A program made the translations under genes and the position numbers. A DNA stretch of 32,562 nucleotides, from the NCBI GenBank assembly GCA_037447655.1, contig JBBHKE010001855.1, positions 422,001 to 454,562 of the forward strand, in the 5' to 3' direction. Position 1 is the stretch's first letter; each line of letters starts with the position of its first letter. The notes beneath the pieces were generated by a model. It saw only the letters and a list, made by a program, of their open reading frames with translations, had not been told where the DNA came from and did not search any database. Source of the stretch: Zygnema cylindricum. Taxonomy: Eukaryota; Streptophyta; Zygnematophyceae; Zygnematales; Zygnemataceae. Positions 1-10,983 of the stretch are shown in pieces.

Positions 1-439
1 TCTACTGTGATCCTGAAAGGATTCAAATTTCATAAAGGATCTTTTTATTACATAATGTGCGATGGAAAAACCATCAAAGTACAAAGGGGGAAAAAAAAAG
101 AAATAGAACAATATCATTCCACAAAGTCAGAGCGTAGCTCATTTTGTCGGGTCTTGCATTGATGACAAAACCGTGGTACGGACATGAAAGAAACGTCTTG
201 AAAATCAGATTTATTGACTTAGAGTCTTGCATATTTTCGTACAGGTAGGTGCACGGGTCAGGTTTGCCAGCTGTAATCATAGAAAAGACAAAATGCTAAA
301 GAGTCCATTCTCCGACAGAACGACGTACGGCTTAAATTGAACGCGAAAAAACAAAAAAACATTTACCACCTGGATTTTCTTTGTAGGAAGTGGGAGTTGC
401 TACAAAAAATCAAATTTGCCTTAGGACAAAAATATCACA
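1..439. other. Unannotated AT-rich DNA
   Basis: No coding region, RNA gene or repeat end could be supported here. Reading frames are short and rich in stops. It ends at the 8-bp target duplication of the hAT-like element that follows. Confidence 0.5.
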
Positions 440-612
440 ATCGCAATCATAGATGTCCTATGCGCATAAAACGCACGGAGTAAACTAACGAATACTACGT
501 AGAGTGCGCATAAAACAATTTCAAACTTTTAAAATTCGTACTTTTTTTGGACTTTCAAATTTCAAAAATTTTAATATTCAATACCCTAAAAAACTGAAAG
601 TGCAACGAACTA

Positions 613-787
613 CACCGCGAATCGTTATTAGTGTCAAAGTTTTGATTTTTTTACCGAAATAGATTTAATAACGCTATTTAAGGACGTGGACCATAATCTG
701 CCACGTCTCTCGCACTAAATTAGAATCAATAACACTAATTTTATTTTTACGCTATTTAAACTTTGACACTAATAACGATTCGCGGTG
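613..787. mobile_element. Short M element (TA-flanked MITE), copy M1
   Basis: Thirty-base perfect TIRs start CACCGCGAATCGTTATTAG and end with the exact inverse. The element is flanked by TA at 611-612 and 788-789. The paralogous unit near 1088-1112 gives an empty site: GTGCAACGAAC, then AA where the filled copy has TA, then GCGACGAGCG. This shows that the insert is exactly the TIR-bounded piece and that TA is the duplicated target. The element is 175 bp, AT-rich inside, and has no open frame. A TA target fits Tc1/mariner-type transposases; no such gene is in the window. Confidence 0.9.
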
Positions 788-900
788 TAGCGGCGAGCGT
801 CGAAATTTACAGCGTCTCCAACGGCGGCTTCCTTCTAAGGACGGAGTGGAGGACAGATGAAAATACGCACGCGCAAATGACACAAAACGGCTCAAGGAAG

Positions 901-1047
901 CCGCCGTTGGAGATGCCATTAATTCCGCGGCTCGCCGCTGAGTTAACAATACGCATGCGAGACGCCATAAATTCCGCTGCTCGCCGCTCAGATAAAAGTA
1001 CGCCTGCGAGACGCCATAATTTCCGCTGCTCTCCGCTCAAATAAAAA
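901..1047. repeat. Three 49-bp tandem units inside hAT-A
   Basis: Units begin about 901, 950 and 999. The second and third match closely: each starts TACGC-TGCGAGACGCCATAA and ends with CCGCT-AAATAAAA-like sequence. The first is more diverged. They are inverted relative to the flanking copies at about 800-850 and 1105-1150, so the block is an internal inverted and tandem repeat. Confidence 0.75.
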
Positions 1048-1373
1048 TACGTGCGCGCAAATGAAGCAAAAATGCAAAACTGAAAAGTGCAACGAACAAG
1101 CGACGAGCGGCAGAATCTACGGCGTCTCCAACAGCGGCTTCCTTTTAAAGACGGAGTGGAGGACACAAAAAATAGGCGCGCGCAAATGAAGCAACTTTAT
1201 TTTTTATTGTGCGTGCAATTTTTGGTAGAGTGTGAGACGTACGAAATTTACGAAAGCTACGAAACAAACGATTACTACGTAGTTTTCGTAAAAAAATCCA
1301 AATCCGTACGAATAGGACATCTATGATCGCAATTTACATGGACAGGCAAAGTCACAAACCACAGACGAAATTT

Positions 1374-1480
1374 TAGTGTTGTGTATTGTTTATCTTGAAG
1401 GCTTAAGCCAGCAATTCGATATGCACCTTTTTTGACTAACCTAGAATCGATATATCGAAGTGAAATTATCGCATATGTTA
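1374..1480 (+). mobile_element. Fragment of the hAT-C family (left end)
   Basis: It starts TAGTGTTGTGTAT and continues with the family signature GCACCTTTTTTGACT and ATCGATATATCG. These match the left part of the element at 14685. No matching right end was found, so this is a truncated copy. Its right limit is approximate. Confidence 0.5.
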
Positions 1481-2583
1481 TCGGTATATTCTGTACAAAA
1501 TATCAACAATTAAGTATCCGGACGATTTGTTCCTTAACGCTTTTTTCGGGTTTCGTTGCATTCTAATTTTACAGAGTACATAGTGTCCTGTAATGTAATG
1601 CTCCTTCTATATTTTGTCACTTTCGTACTTCAAAGAAGATGACTAGGAGAGAAAGCGTTACCGTAACCATCTTATTACACGGGAATCTTAAAAAAAAAAG
1701 TCAAATACAAAACTGAAAAGCTAAACAATGAGGAAAGAGGGCAAAACATAAAAGTATGGCGAAAGAAACTAACACAGAGAAGAACACCACTTAAAACAAA
1801 GACACCCAAAAGAAACAGTAATCATTAACGCAGGGGCATAACAGTGTGCATAAACCAACAATATCTAAACAAATCAAAACACAACAACAAATCTACAAAC
1901 ATCAACCTCTTAAGTTCCCTAAGCCCATGGGAGCACGTTGAGGGATTTCCATAGCAAGTTGACGATCCATAACCGCAAGAGCCGATCAAAGGATAATACG
2001 ATCCTACACACACTTTAAAGCTAGTGATGCAAGTTGAAGATACAAAGAAGAGAGAACCGAAACAAAAGAGCTCCTAGGCCCTGTCTCTTGAAAGTGCAAC
2101 GCCCACAATGACAGAGAAACTTCTCCAAACAGCTAAACAACCAATGATCCCGACCGCCTTTGAATTACATTCATCCATAACATCTCGGTTCTCATAATCA
2201 CGCTCCTTTTTAGGTAATTTAGGGACGACCACTCCAACATGTAGAGCCGCTTAACCGACGATTATATTCAAGGCAAGGTTGGCAAAACAATATCACCAAA
2301 CATACCACATGCACCATCAAGGAATACGATATTCAATCTGACCGAAAAAAGAATAAATGTGAAAACACACGTTAATCAAAATAACCTCCTTCAAAAGTTT
2401 TAGTAGCAATGGTGTCGCGAGTAGTGTCGTGCGCGTGAATCAACTCGCCCCCGTAGAAGCAACGACGCAAATAGACACCGTCGGGCTATAACACACGGTC
2501 ACGCGAGCAAACTACAGAACCAGGAATGGTTATATGGGGGTGGCGAAGCCTAAACTTGATAGAGGTCATAAATTGAGTAAACG
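1481..2583. other. Unassigned sequence with a weak minus-strand reading frame
   Basis: No element ends were found. On the minus strand from about 2250 to 1828 there is a frame of about 140 codons broken by one TAG near 2075. It contains a stretch reading VVPKLPKKERDYENRDVMDE. I recognise no domain. It could be a decayed retrotransposon or gene remnant, or chance. The segment ends at the LTR element target site. Confidence 0.3.
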
Positions 2584-2588
2584 TGAAA

Positions 2589-3126
2589 TGTAAAGTACAC
2601 CTGTTTCAATCCGTACGCCAAGTTTGGTCACGAGATGCATCTCTTTTCACTTTTTGTACCGTACATTTATCTTTCACACCTCTATTTTTTATTGGGGTGC
2701 ATTTTATTTCAAAACTATATTGTTGTCTTTTTCACTATAATGTGGTTTCGTGCTTACTTTGGTCACCTTACGATTTCATTTGCTTTTGTACTTAAGTTTG
2801 CAACTAGAGTGTTTTATTGATTCGAAAAGTTATAGCTTAGTGGTTATAGGTGATCAATATAATTTGATTAAGATTTCATCGATCATAAATAATGGGCAAT
2901 CAGTCAAAGTTGATTTGAATTTCTTCAAATTTTGAGTAAAGATGAATTGAGAGGTTATGTTCCAAGATAAAAGCCTCTAAAAAAAAGAGTGTATTTCTTG
3001 GGAAATTCTAGTTTTATGTGAATGAGTTTATGAGAATGTCAATTATATTAATTTTGGTTTAAGCTTAGCGCGTCCACATACTTTTCTGTGTCATCAACAA
3101 TCTTCAACTTTTACAATATTATATCA
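2589..3126 (+). repeat. 5' LTR
   Basis: It begins TGTAAAGTACACC and ends ATATTATATCA. Islands shared with the right LTR include AAGTTTGGTCACG near the start, the GGTGATCAAT region, TTTAAGC near the end and the last 17 bases. Identity is visibly low, with indels. Confidence 0.7.
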
Positions 3127-3140
3127 ATTGGCATCACGAC
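3127..3140 (+). other. Primer-binding-site-like sequence
   Basis: ATTGGCATCACGAC directly follows the 5' LTR. It resembles the usual plant site TTGGTATCAGAGC, complementary to initiator-Met tRNA, with several changes expected of an old element. Position supports it more than sequence does. Confidence 0.45.
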
Positions 3141-3640
3141 ATGTTAATTTCTATTTCTTTCCATAGTTTGGGTCTCCTTGGTCGTAGAGAAAAAAAAAGG
3201 CGCATACCTTTCGTGGATTGTTGAAATCCTCGTTTCTCAAAAGTGCCAAATAAACATGCATCTATTCTTGGCGATGGAGATGCGAACAGCCTGAATGCGC
3301 ACTTCTAATCGACCTTTTTGCAACCAAAATTCAACTTGTATCTAATGATTTTGCCGTAAAATGGATTGTCGACCTATTTCGTTAATTTGAAATATGGTTT
3401 AAATGTTAGTATGAAAATAAAATAAAAAACAAAAGTTAAAATGTGAAAGTATAGGAACTAAATGATAATGAACTGGAGAGTAATTGTATGATGACAAAGA
3501 TAATAAATTAAATGACTCTAAAAACGTCAAAATGAAAATTGACTTTTAAAGAGTGGTGTCTCAATAGATAAAGATATTAGGAATTCGCAGAGAGCTAATT
3601 TTTTTTATAAGACTTCGTTAGCTATGTCATTTAACAAGTC

Positions 3641-4290
3641 TTGGAAATAAATAAACCAAGGCATGGTGGTTTGAATAGTGGGAACATGAAACTCAATGTA
3701 TATACCATTGACTCACCGAAATTAAGTTCTCCAGTTGGGCGTGGTATCAGAGGTGAAAGTAGAAGTGATAATAGAGGGGGGTGTGGTCTCGACAACGATT
3801 CGCAAAAGGAAACATTGGTGAATGAGTTTGATGACATCTTCAGTGAGGTATCTTTAGAGGATGTATTTCACGCTTTTGAGAAATCAATTTTGTTTACTGT
3901 ACACAATTATGAGATTTTGAACTACTATATAAATGGAAATCTATATCAATTTTATAATCCAAACTCGAGACAAGTCAAAAACTTGCTTATGTTGATTTCC
4001 ATGAAGATGTGGAACAATATTGAAACAGTTGCAAAAACAAAATTATCCATCTAATTTCCAAAAGGAAGAGGGGCAACAAGACTTTATATTTGAGGAAGAT
4101 GATGATTTTATGACAATAATTGAATCCGTTTTGTAAGACACTAACCAATCCCATTCGAATACCAAAATCTCAAAGGATGAGTTTGTTACTAAGAATTAAG
4201 AATATTATGATCACATCTTTGACAACGCTAAGCAATCTAGATCATTTGTACCAAATAGTATATTTGACATTTGAAAAATCAACGACATAG
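3641..4290 (+). pseudogene. Decayed internal reading frame of the LTR element
   Basis: An open stretch of 137 codons (3641-4054) begins MEINKPRHGG. After it, coding-like sequence continues in another frame from about 4035, with acidic residues (FIFEEDDDFM) and later YYDHIFDNAKQSR, interrupted by several stops. The run of coding-like composition across frames suggests one ancient protein broken by frameshifts and stops. No zinc knuckle, protease or polymerase motif is visible, so a gag-like or unknown product is only a guess. It lies inside the LTR element, on the same strand. Confidence 0.4.
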
Positions 4291-5083
4291 TTGATGTTAG
4301 GTTAGCGAATAAATATGGATGTTAGTTGTTTAAAAAAAAAATGATTTTTGGAAAATTGGGAAAAAAAAATCAAAGCATTTAAGAAATAATCGAAGTTAAT
4401 CATTGCATATGTTAAATTTGTGGAAGTTAAAAATGATATTGTTGTTGACTTTGTGTTCGTTGTTGGATCCCAAGTTAAAATTAAGTAATCTAGAGGAGTT
4501 AATTCTTGATAGGGAAACAATTAGTTATTTAATTGTTCACACTAGGCCAATTATTTTTGTTCTTATTATTATCTATCAAAAGATAGCCTGAAACATCTCA
4601 TCGAGAGCGTGTTCAAATGAAATTTTGTCGTCTGGTTAAAACAATGATTAATTCGATAGGGACTTGGAATGTTTTGCTAATATCGACGCAAATTAGGATG
4701 TCGACTGCGATTTGAGAAAATGAACATCCTGTTATGTTTTTCTTTTCCTTGGAGAGACTGGTTTACAAAACTTAAGATTAGAACCAACCGTGGTTATGGA
4801 TTTGAGTGAGGCAGGAAACATCGGTGCTTGCCATGAATGAGACCTTCTTTCGAAAAGTTGTAGAGAGAGACTAATATCTAAAGTAAATTTGTGGTCATTT
4901 ATTGAAAAAGGATCACATGTGTTTTATTTTGTAAAATGATTAAGATGGTGCAAAAAAAAAAGATTAATTTTGTGCCCACGGGCGTATAAGCTAATAATAC
5001 GTTGATGAAGTTTTTCTTATTGATATGTATTGGAGAGGTAGGCGTAAATTTGATGCTCTACCAATTCTCATTCAGAAGGTGAT

Positions 5084-5598
5084 TGTCAAGTATTAGACTT
5101 GTTCGAATTTGTGTATAAAGTTTGGTCACGCATTGCGTCACGTTTCACTTTTATTTCTATATTCCGTTGTGGTGGGTTTTGGTTCCGATATTCTATCCTT
5201 GTCCATTTCACTTGAATAAGGTTTCACGTCTATTTTGGCTCACGCGGTTTCATGCGGCTGTGTACTTTATGTCGTACTTATGTGTTTTGTTGATTGAAAA
5301 AGTTATCGATCACTCTTAATGGGTGATCAATCAAATTTGATTTAAGAGTTCATCGACCACAGTTAATGCGTGATCGACCATAGTTTATTTAGAGTCATCA
5401 AACTGTGAGGAAGGAGAAATCGGTAGGTTATGTTTAAGGAAAAATGCCTCAAAATATATGGGGTATTTCTTCAGAAACTTTTGTTTTTTGAGAATGACTT
5501 TAGGATAATATTATTTATATTGATCTTAGTTTAAGCCAAGCTCTTCCGCGTACTTTTAGTGCCCATTTCCAACCCTGATCGTTTATAATATTCAAGCA
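5084..5598 (+). repeat. 3' LTR
   Basis: It begins TGTCAAGTATTAG and ends TATAATATTCAAGCA. It is followed directly by the target duplication TGAAA. The purine tract expected just before it is weak (AGAAGGTGA). Confidence 0.7.
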
Positions 5599-5603
5599 TG
5601 AAA

Positions 5604-6283
5604 CGTAAAGTGGACAAAATAAATGTAGCTTATAGTCTAGCTCTCGAAGCAGGTCCACCGCAATAGGGAAAGAGCGCACGAGAAGAGCTAACGGGAAGCG
5701 CCTTGAGAAGCTCGGATCTTATAGTGATAATAACATTATCAAAACTTAATTATTCGACACCAACAACCGATATCCGAACAAAGGTGGAGACAATCCGCAT
5801 ATCAATCAAAGTAAGAAGAGGAATAAAGCATGATGGCGCCAAAATGAACCGCCGAAAAGCGAAGGCATAGTCCGAAATACGAGAGATAACAGTATACAAA
5901 ACGAGAGGATCATGAACTAAAAACTTAGAGAAGAGTTAAGACAAAAATGAACCGACTTCTCAAGTAGGCAACATGCAGTACACGTGTCGCAAATAGTAAA
6001 CCCAACCATCTTGCAGAGGTAAAGCAAGTTCGATTTTGATACGCTTCACTTCAGAGTGAGTGGTATTCACTAGTACTATAAAATGTTTATTTTCAATATA
6101 AATAAATATATTGGGGATAACAAATTATTCGTCATCTCACTCTATGTCTTGCCCCTTTGACGTTCGACAACCAATAATATCCATCATAGCGAATAACGCA
6201 GTGGGAAATCTCCTAAAGCACAACAATAGGAATTTGTACTTGTTGAAGCAACAAACTGCTGCAATTTGGCGGTGACACATTGG
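5604..6283. other. Unassigned sequence between the LTR element and M2
   Basis: No supported gene or element ends. Near 6199 the string GTGGGAAATCTCCTAAAGCAC resembles one near 15692, and both lie just left of larger repeats. It could be a terminal motif of an unrecognised family. Minus-strand frames contain some protein-like stretches but no motif I can name. Confidence 0.35.
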
Positions 6284-6692
6284 TACGTCGTGAATCTCCA
6301 TTAGTGTCAAATACACTAATTCTGCGCGCCTAATATTTGACCCTAAAACCTAAAATATAATTAATAATTCTATTTTTTCCTTTATAGGTACGGTTTAATT
6401 AGTGCCAATTACTCTAATTTGAGCGGGTCTTTAACAGTGTAGTGTACAAAATGAGTAAGGGCACTTTCCCATGTGTTAAAGTTACAGTTATTTTCTGTCG
6501 TTTTCCTCTATAACTTGGAAAAAAACGAGAAAATACGCAGCCGTACCATAAAATTAAAATTACCACCGTACAAATTGCGTTACCTTGAAAATTTAACTGT
6601 ATTGTAGTTTGTCGTCTAGCGCGATGCAGTTTGTCGTTTAGCGCGTTTGGACCCACTTTTGCGTCCTTCTGGCTCATCTTCAAACTTTATAT

Positions 6693-6716
6693 AAAATCAC
6701 CTCGCGAGGTGATTTT
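6693..6716. repeat. Internal palindrome of H1
   Basis: A perfect 24-bp palindrome with centre ATCACCTCGCGAGGTGAT. With a few mismatches the arms extend to about 44 bp (AACTTTAT on one side, ATAAAGTT-like on the other). The same palindrome is in H2, and it is degraded in H3 and H5. Confidence 0.9.
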
Positions 6717-7159
6717 GAACAAAGTTCCACGACGTGAGCGAATATGCATATGATTTCACACGCGACGGAGGTTTTTGACAATTTTTGTGCTCAGAGTACC
6801 AAAAAAAAAGCCTACTGCATGTTTGCAACCTGTGCGATAATGTTTTCCGTGCCCTTTTTTCTGTACAGTAACCGTGGAGGGGGTCTCGACCAACGAACGC
6901 TATTTTGCAAAAGCGAAGTCCGTGAAAGCGCCTCTCTCTCTCCCTCTCCCACTAACGCGTATATCTCACAATTCTTGCAACGAAAAAAGGCAAGAAAGGT
7001 ATCAAATGAAAGATTTATAAAAAATATTTATGTTGGCTATCTTTTAGTTTATTTTGATGGCAAGTAGAGTGAGAACGGACGATAAAACAAAATCGGGAAA
7101 CCATGGCGAAATATTTTAGATTCAGTGACGTCGACGCTATTATAAGTGAGTGTGACGTC

Positions 7160-7320
7160 AAAATGTCACAAACCCTAAACATCTACGATGTCACAAGTAG
7201 TTAGACGTCTACAAACGTCGCTATTTTGTAAACGTCATCAATTGTCGCAAGTTTTGTAATTGTCTACAAACCGTCACAAATTACACCCACGTCTACATCC
7301 GTCACGATCTAAAGTAACGA
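7160..7320. repeat. Degenerate GTCTACAAACGTCGC repeats in H1
   Basis: Variants of GACGTCTACAAACGTCGC recur about every 28-40 bases. Comparable arrays lie inside H9 (11690-11815), H5 (23975-24200), H3 (25690-25850) and H2 (31050-31210). Their position within related elements suggests clustered subterminal protein-binding motifs. Confidence 0.65.
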
Positions 7321-7354
7321 TTTGATTTTTTTACATACGAATGCTCTGAAAGTA

Positions 7355-7570
7355 CACCGTCGATCGTATTTAGCGTGTATGTTTTTTTGTCTCTTAAAAC
7401 ATCTTTTCTCCATACATACATGTCGGATTGTGGATCTGACGGCTGCGATTGAAAGGTAAGATTCTCAGCTATCGATTGCCGGTCTCAACTTGAAAATCGG
7501 ACAAATGTGTACGGAGAAAAGATGTTTTCAGTGGCGAAAAAAACTTACACGCTAAATACGATCGACGGTG
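7355..7570. mobile_element. Short M element M3
   Basis: TIRs CACCGTCGATCGTATTTAGC and its inverse are flanked by TA at 7353-7354 and 7571-7572. The body is 216 bp. It contains two inverted copies of a subterminal motif: AAAACATCTTTTCTCC near the left and GGAGAAAAGATGTTTT near the right. Short copies M4, M8 and the host copy at 10413 share this. It is inserted in H1. Confidence 0.85.
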
Positions 7571-7851
7571 TAGTACGGAGAATCTTCGCTAAAAACAAAG
7601 TTACAAGACAAAAGTTTGGGTTACATGGGAAAGTGCCCTAAGTCCGTACTTAAATTGCTAGTTATTTTGTACAAACGTACAGAAAAAGTGTCACATAATG
7701 GCGTCGATATTTGAAAGTGTGTGCGTCGACAGAGAAAAGCGCACTCATATGTCGATTCCCAGTCATAAAGACGGTTGAAAATCATGCGAACCTGTTCTCA
7801 TGTTTGAACGTCTACTATGTGAACACGGTCTATATCGGTTACAATATGGAA

Positions 7852-8064
7852 CACCTTGAATCACTATTAGTGTTAATGTTTTTACCGTCGCGTAAAACAT
7901 CTTTTCTCCGTACACACATGTCGGATTGTAGATCTGACGGTTGCGATATATTAAAATTCTCAGTTTCCGATTGGCTGTCGGAATTAAAAATCAGACAGGT
8001 GTGTACGGATTGAAGTTGTTTTAAGTGGCGAAAATTTTGTTAACACTAATAGCGATACACGGTG
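7852..8064. mobile_element. Short M element M4
   Basis: The left TIR is decayed (CACCTTGAATCACTATTAG), while the right is clean (GCGATACACGGTG). TA flanks the right side and GA (probably mutated TA) the left. The internal AAAACATCTTTTCTCCGTAC motif links it to M3 and M8. It sits in the right part of M2. Confidence 0.75.
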
Positions 8065-8210
8065 TAGATAATATCCAAATTTGTGTTACGTGTATAAGTT
8101 AACTATAAGTTTTGTTGGCCTTACGCCCCTTGAACCCAAAATATAGTTAATAACACTAATTTTATATTTACTCTAATAATTTCTTTACACTAATAGCGAT
8201 TCACGGTGTA

Positions 8211-10360
8211 GTCTCGTAGTGCTAACTTCTACACTAAAAAAAAAACATAAAAACGCAAGTGGGATTATGAATCATGGGCCCTTTCAATCTGTAAAGATGT
8301 ACTGTACGGCACGAGTGGCCAATGTGAAGGATCTCAAATGACGACAGAGATCACAGCAGATAATATTTACGCACGTGTGAGCATTGAAATGTCATCTTTA
8401 CAACAGGAAAGGAGTTACGGGACGCGATCCTGTCGGCCAACATGTAGGTGACCGTTAATTTCCAGGTACCACCTATCTGACTCTACGGTGTGGACGGCCG
8501 TTATCCTGGCCGTCATATTGTATGCATTCAAATTGATCGACCGTCCTATGACTGACTGACCGACAAAAGCCGCCTAGAAGTTGCGATTTGTTTTTTTGCC
8601 AGGCCGTACTTATTTTGTACGCAGGATTCCTATTTGTTTACGGCGTCGAGACGGCTTAGAGCCTCCAATCGTCAGTCGCGATTATCAGCCGTTCGATTCA
8701 ATAAAGATTTGAATCATAATCTGACGTCCATAATTGCGTATCCGTTATTGCTTCTACTTTGCCGCGTGACAATGGTCCAATGAAGGCGCACCATGACTGT
8801 TGGAAAAGTATTGGTGCTCCAAATATTTGAATATCGTATCGCCTGCTTTTCTCAGTTACACGAGCGGGATTTTAGGGTTAAAGCCAAACTAGGGTTTCGG
8901 ATTTTTGGCATCAAAAGATGTCGCTACGAACAATCATGGCCGTCCGATTCCGATCTGGGCGGCTTGAGACTGTTACAAAAGTCCAAAAACGGCTCAAAGC
9001 TTTTTTTAGGTCACAAAGACCAGCCTAGATTTAAGCGACTTTCACATGGATTACACGTGTAGCATAATAGCAAGACGTGGACAGACTCGTGCAAAAAACG
9101 ACAAAATATTATTTCCCCTAAATTGTGATTGCAGTGATCCGAAATATGTCAGTTCCTAACTTTTCTTTCAAAACCTGCAATCCATGTTACGACAAAAAGG
9201 ACAGTTAGGTAAGCCCCAATATGCGCTGTCGTTTTGCACTAGGAAAAACGTCACGCTGGCTCAGATATTCATGCCGGAAAACAATAAAAGACAAAACAAA
9301 CAATTTCTTTCTGACATGTAAGGTACAATTTGTAGCTTCTTTAAAGTACAGAACATTAACATTGACAATCGACCGTACATTCCAAATCTTAGAGTCTTTC
9401 GAAGAGTTCTGGAAGTATTGGTGCCGTCATCATTTCCTGACGGAAACGGCTATATCTGCGCGACCGCTAAGATTTTGAAACAACTACATATTATACACAA
9501 AAGGACACAGTTTACTTACAGCAGACAGTACAAAAACACATGCCTTAATTTCAGCGTGGCACGTTTTCAATCCACTTACATTTTCCAGTACAGCTTACTG
9601 TGAAAAAACTGTACGGACGACCCCACCTTTTGAGTAGTTTTTGAATGAAACTCTTTTGAAGGGGAGGACCGTCACATGTAGTTTACTACCTAATCGTACC
9701 TTCCAACATGTTGATCCAATAGTAGTAATTAAAAACTGTCAAAACGACAAAAATATGTACCTTGGGTCAGTCTGGCCATTAGCAAGTGTCTCGGGCAGAG
9801 AAAAACGACAGAACATAATCATTACTCTCCGAGGGCTCCGGTCGCTTCGAATCATTACCGTTGCTTATATTTGCACGCAGCAAAAGTGGTAGTATTTGCT
9901 CATTTAGGTGTATAATGACCCTTACCTAAACCCTAAATAACCCTAAAATGTTTTTTGGCACGTGTGTGGGAGGGTGTGGATGTTCTCGCGGAGGTCACGG
10001 ACTTCCTCAACCTGGAATACTTCCAAAAATCGCCGAAATTCCCTGCGGAACGTACAATTTTGAAAGCCGCGTCGTTTTTTGGCGAGCTGCGTCATTTTCA
10101 TGGTAAAAATAAAACCGCGCGGTTTGTGTTCGCCTGTTCGGACAAGGAATAAAAAAGTTTTAGTTCGTTTTTATATTTTTTTTTTGCTGGAGCTCTTAGC
10201 CCTTGATAAAACAAACAAAGAAGACTAAAAGTAAATGCTAAATTATTTTCGGCAGTCCAAGGAATGATCGCATGGTCGAAAAATCGCGCAAAAAATACTA
10301 AAAAAGGGACAGGAGACAGAAAAAATGACGTCACCGACATTGCCAACCTGTAACCACTAC
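8211..10360. repeat. Large repeat R, copy I
   Basis: It aligns with 15745-18640 over nearly its whole length, from a shared GCTAACTTCTACAC-like block near 8222 to a shared GACAGG...GACGTCACCG block near 10345. Shared landmarks include GAGTGGCCAATGT, GGACGGCCGT and GGGCGGCTTGAGACTG. I found no TIRs or TSD, so the class is open. M2 abuts the left side and H9 the right. A frame at 8793-9062 is also open in copy II, but the copies differ there mostly by amino-acid-changing substitutions, which argues against a conserved protein. Confidence 0.7.
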
Positions 10361-10427
10361 TAAGGGTACGCTCCCATGTCAACGTAACTTATTCTAGCTA
10401 CAGTACTTTGGACACCGTGTATCGCTA

Positions 10428-10978
10428 CACCGTCAATCGCTATTAGAGTAAAGGAATAAATAGCGTAAAAAAAAAATTAGTGTTATTGACACTAATCGGG
10501 AATTTTTCTTTTGTGAAAAAATATATATATGCTAATTAATTCCTAATTGTAATTTGGGTTGTCCTGAATAATAAATACCCGCCCTTTCGATGTCTACAGT
10601 AATATGCGTACCCGTACAAAATCTGACAATTCGTACGCCGTCACGCTATTCACACGGTCGACGGACGAACATATGAGACCGTGATTTTTGTCGACGAGTT
10701 TGCGTCTCTTTCTTCCAGTGCACATTCACATGTGTGCGCAATAATGTTAAGTGTTTTTTTATGCCTTTGTAATTCAAAAAGTACCATTTCATACAGAGAT
10801 ACCCTGTCCGTACGCCACACTATTTCCATCGCAGTGTACTTCCATTATTAACGCTAATTGAAAAAAAACCCTAATTAGAATAATGGAAAAAATAGAATTA
10901 TGGATTGTATTTTAGGTATTTTTTTTTTTTTTAAAGGCACCGAATTAGTGTTATTTACTCTAATAGCGATTGGCGGTG
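10428..10978. mobile_element. Long M element M6
   Basis: TIRs CACCGTCAATCGCTATTAG and inverse of CACCGCCAATCGCTATTAG bound a 551-bp element, flanked by TA at 10426-10427 and 10979-10980. It is inserted in the first TA of the left TIR of M0. It is the closest relative of M11: both have GCGTAC-CGTACAAAATCTGACAATTCG and a CCTAATTGTAATTTGGG stretch, which supplies the empty site for the H7 insertion in M11. Confidence 0.85.
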
Positions 10979-10983
10979 TACTA

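Larger units (their letters stand above)
448..1325. mobile_element. hAT-like non-autonomous element (hAT-A)
   Basis: The ends are inverted copies, CATAGATGTCCTAT at the left and its reverse complement at the right. The element is flanked by a perfect 8-bp direct repeat ATCGCAAT at 440-447 and 1326-1333. An 8-bp duplication with a TIR starting CA is the hAT signature. The 878-bp body has no transposase frame. Inside are direct copies of a unit starting near 587 and near 1072, and inverted 49-bp tandem units between them. The first direct copy is split by a TA-flanked M element. Mobilisation would need a transposase from elsewhere. The superfamily call is inference from TSD length and TIR start; the TSD and TIR are read directly. 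Confidence 0.8.
2589..5598 (+). mobile_element. Old, short LTR retrotransposon
   Basis: Two diverged direct repeats (2589-3126 and 5084-5598) both begin TGT and end CA. A 5-bp target duplication TGAAA flanks the whole at 2584-2588 and 5599-5603. A sequence resembling the initiator-Met tRNA primer site follows the left LTR. The internal region is only about 1.96 kb and holds a decayed frame of unknown type. No protease, integrase or reverse transcriptase was recognised. It is either a non-autonomous element or an internally deleted one. The low LTR similarity means an old insertion. Copia or Gypsy assignment is not possible from what is left. Confidence 0.75.
6459..7638 (-). mobile_element. 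PIF/Harbinger-like element H1
   Basis: Perfect 16-bp TIRs GGGCACTTTCCCATGT bound the element, with target duplication TAA at 6456-6458 and 7639-7641. A 3-bp TWA target is the PIF/Harbinger signature. It is the same family as H2 in the opposite orientation: the GTC-rich repeat block, the GAGAGGGAGAG-like tract and the palindrome all occur in mirrored order. Without nested M3 the core is about 962 bp. Tandem 22-bp units (TTTGTCGTCTAGCGCG type) sit at 6607-6650. No transposase frame. Confidence 0.85.
6286..8208. mobile_element. Long M element M2, split by H1 and M4
   Basis: The left end (CGTCGTGAATC, decayed from CACCGTGAATC) is at 6286. The right end (GCGATTCACGGTG) is at 8208. TA flanks both at 6284-6285 and 8209-8210. 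Taking out H1 and M4 with their duplications leaves about 525 bp, matching other long copies (about 500-615 bp). The order of blocks also matches copy M12: a CTCTAAT block, then a TTTAACAGTGT block just before H1, and a GTTAATAAC-CTAAT block near the right end. No coding capacity is visible. Confidence 0.7.

Noticed and set aside
2400-2500. Minus-strand HDTTRDTIATKTFEGGYF as a Gypsy integrase zinc region
   Set aside because: The weak resemblance lacks the CxxC part and core catalytic residues nearby. A CDTC string near 6000 is in the wrong order for such a domain.
3741-3753. GTGGTATCAGAGG as a tRNA-Met primer site
   Set aside because: It resembles a primer site but lies about 600 bp inside the element. 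The site directly after the 5' LTR at 3127 fits position better.
8793-9062. 89-codon frame conserved in both R copies
   Set aside because: Differences between the copies are mostly nonsynonymous, so the similarity is shared descent of a repeat rather than protein conservation.
9918-9950. CCCTAAA strings as a telomeric repeat
   Set aside because: Only two or three isolated units occur, here and elsewhere in the window, with no array.
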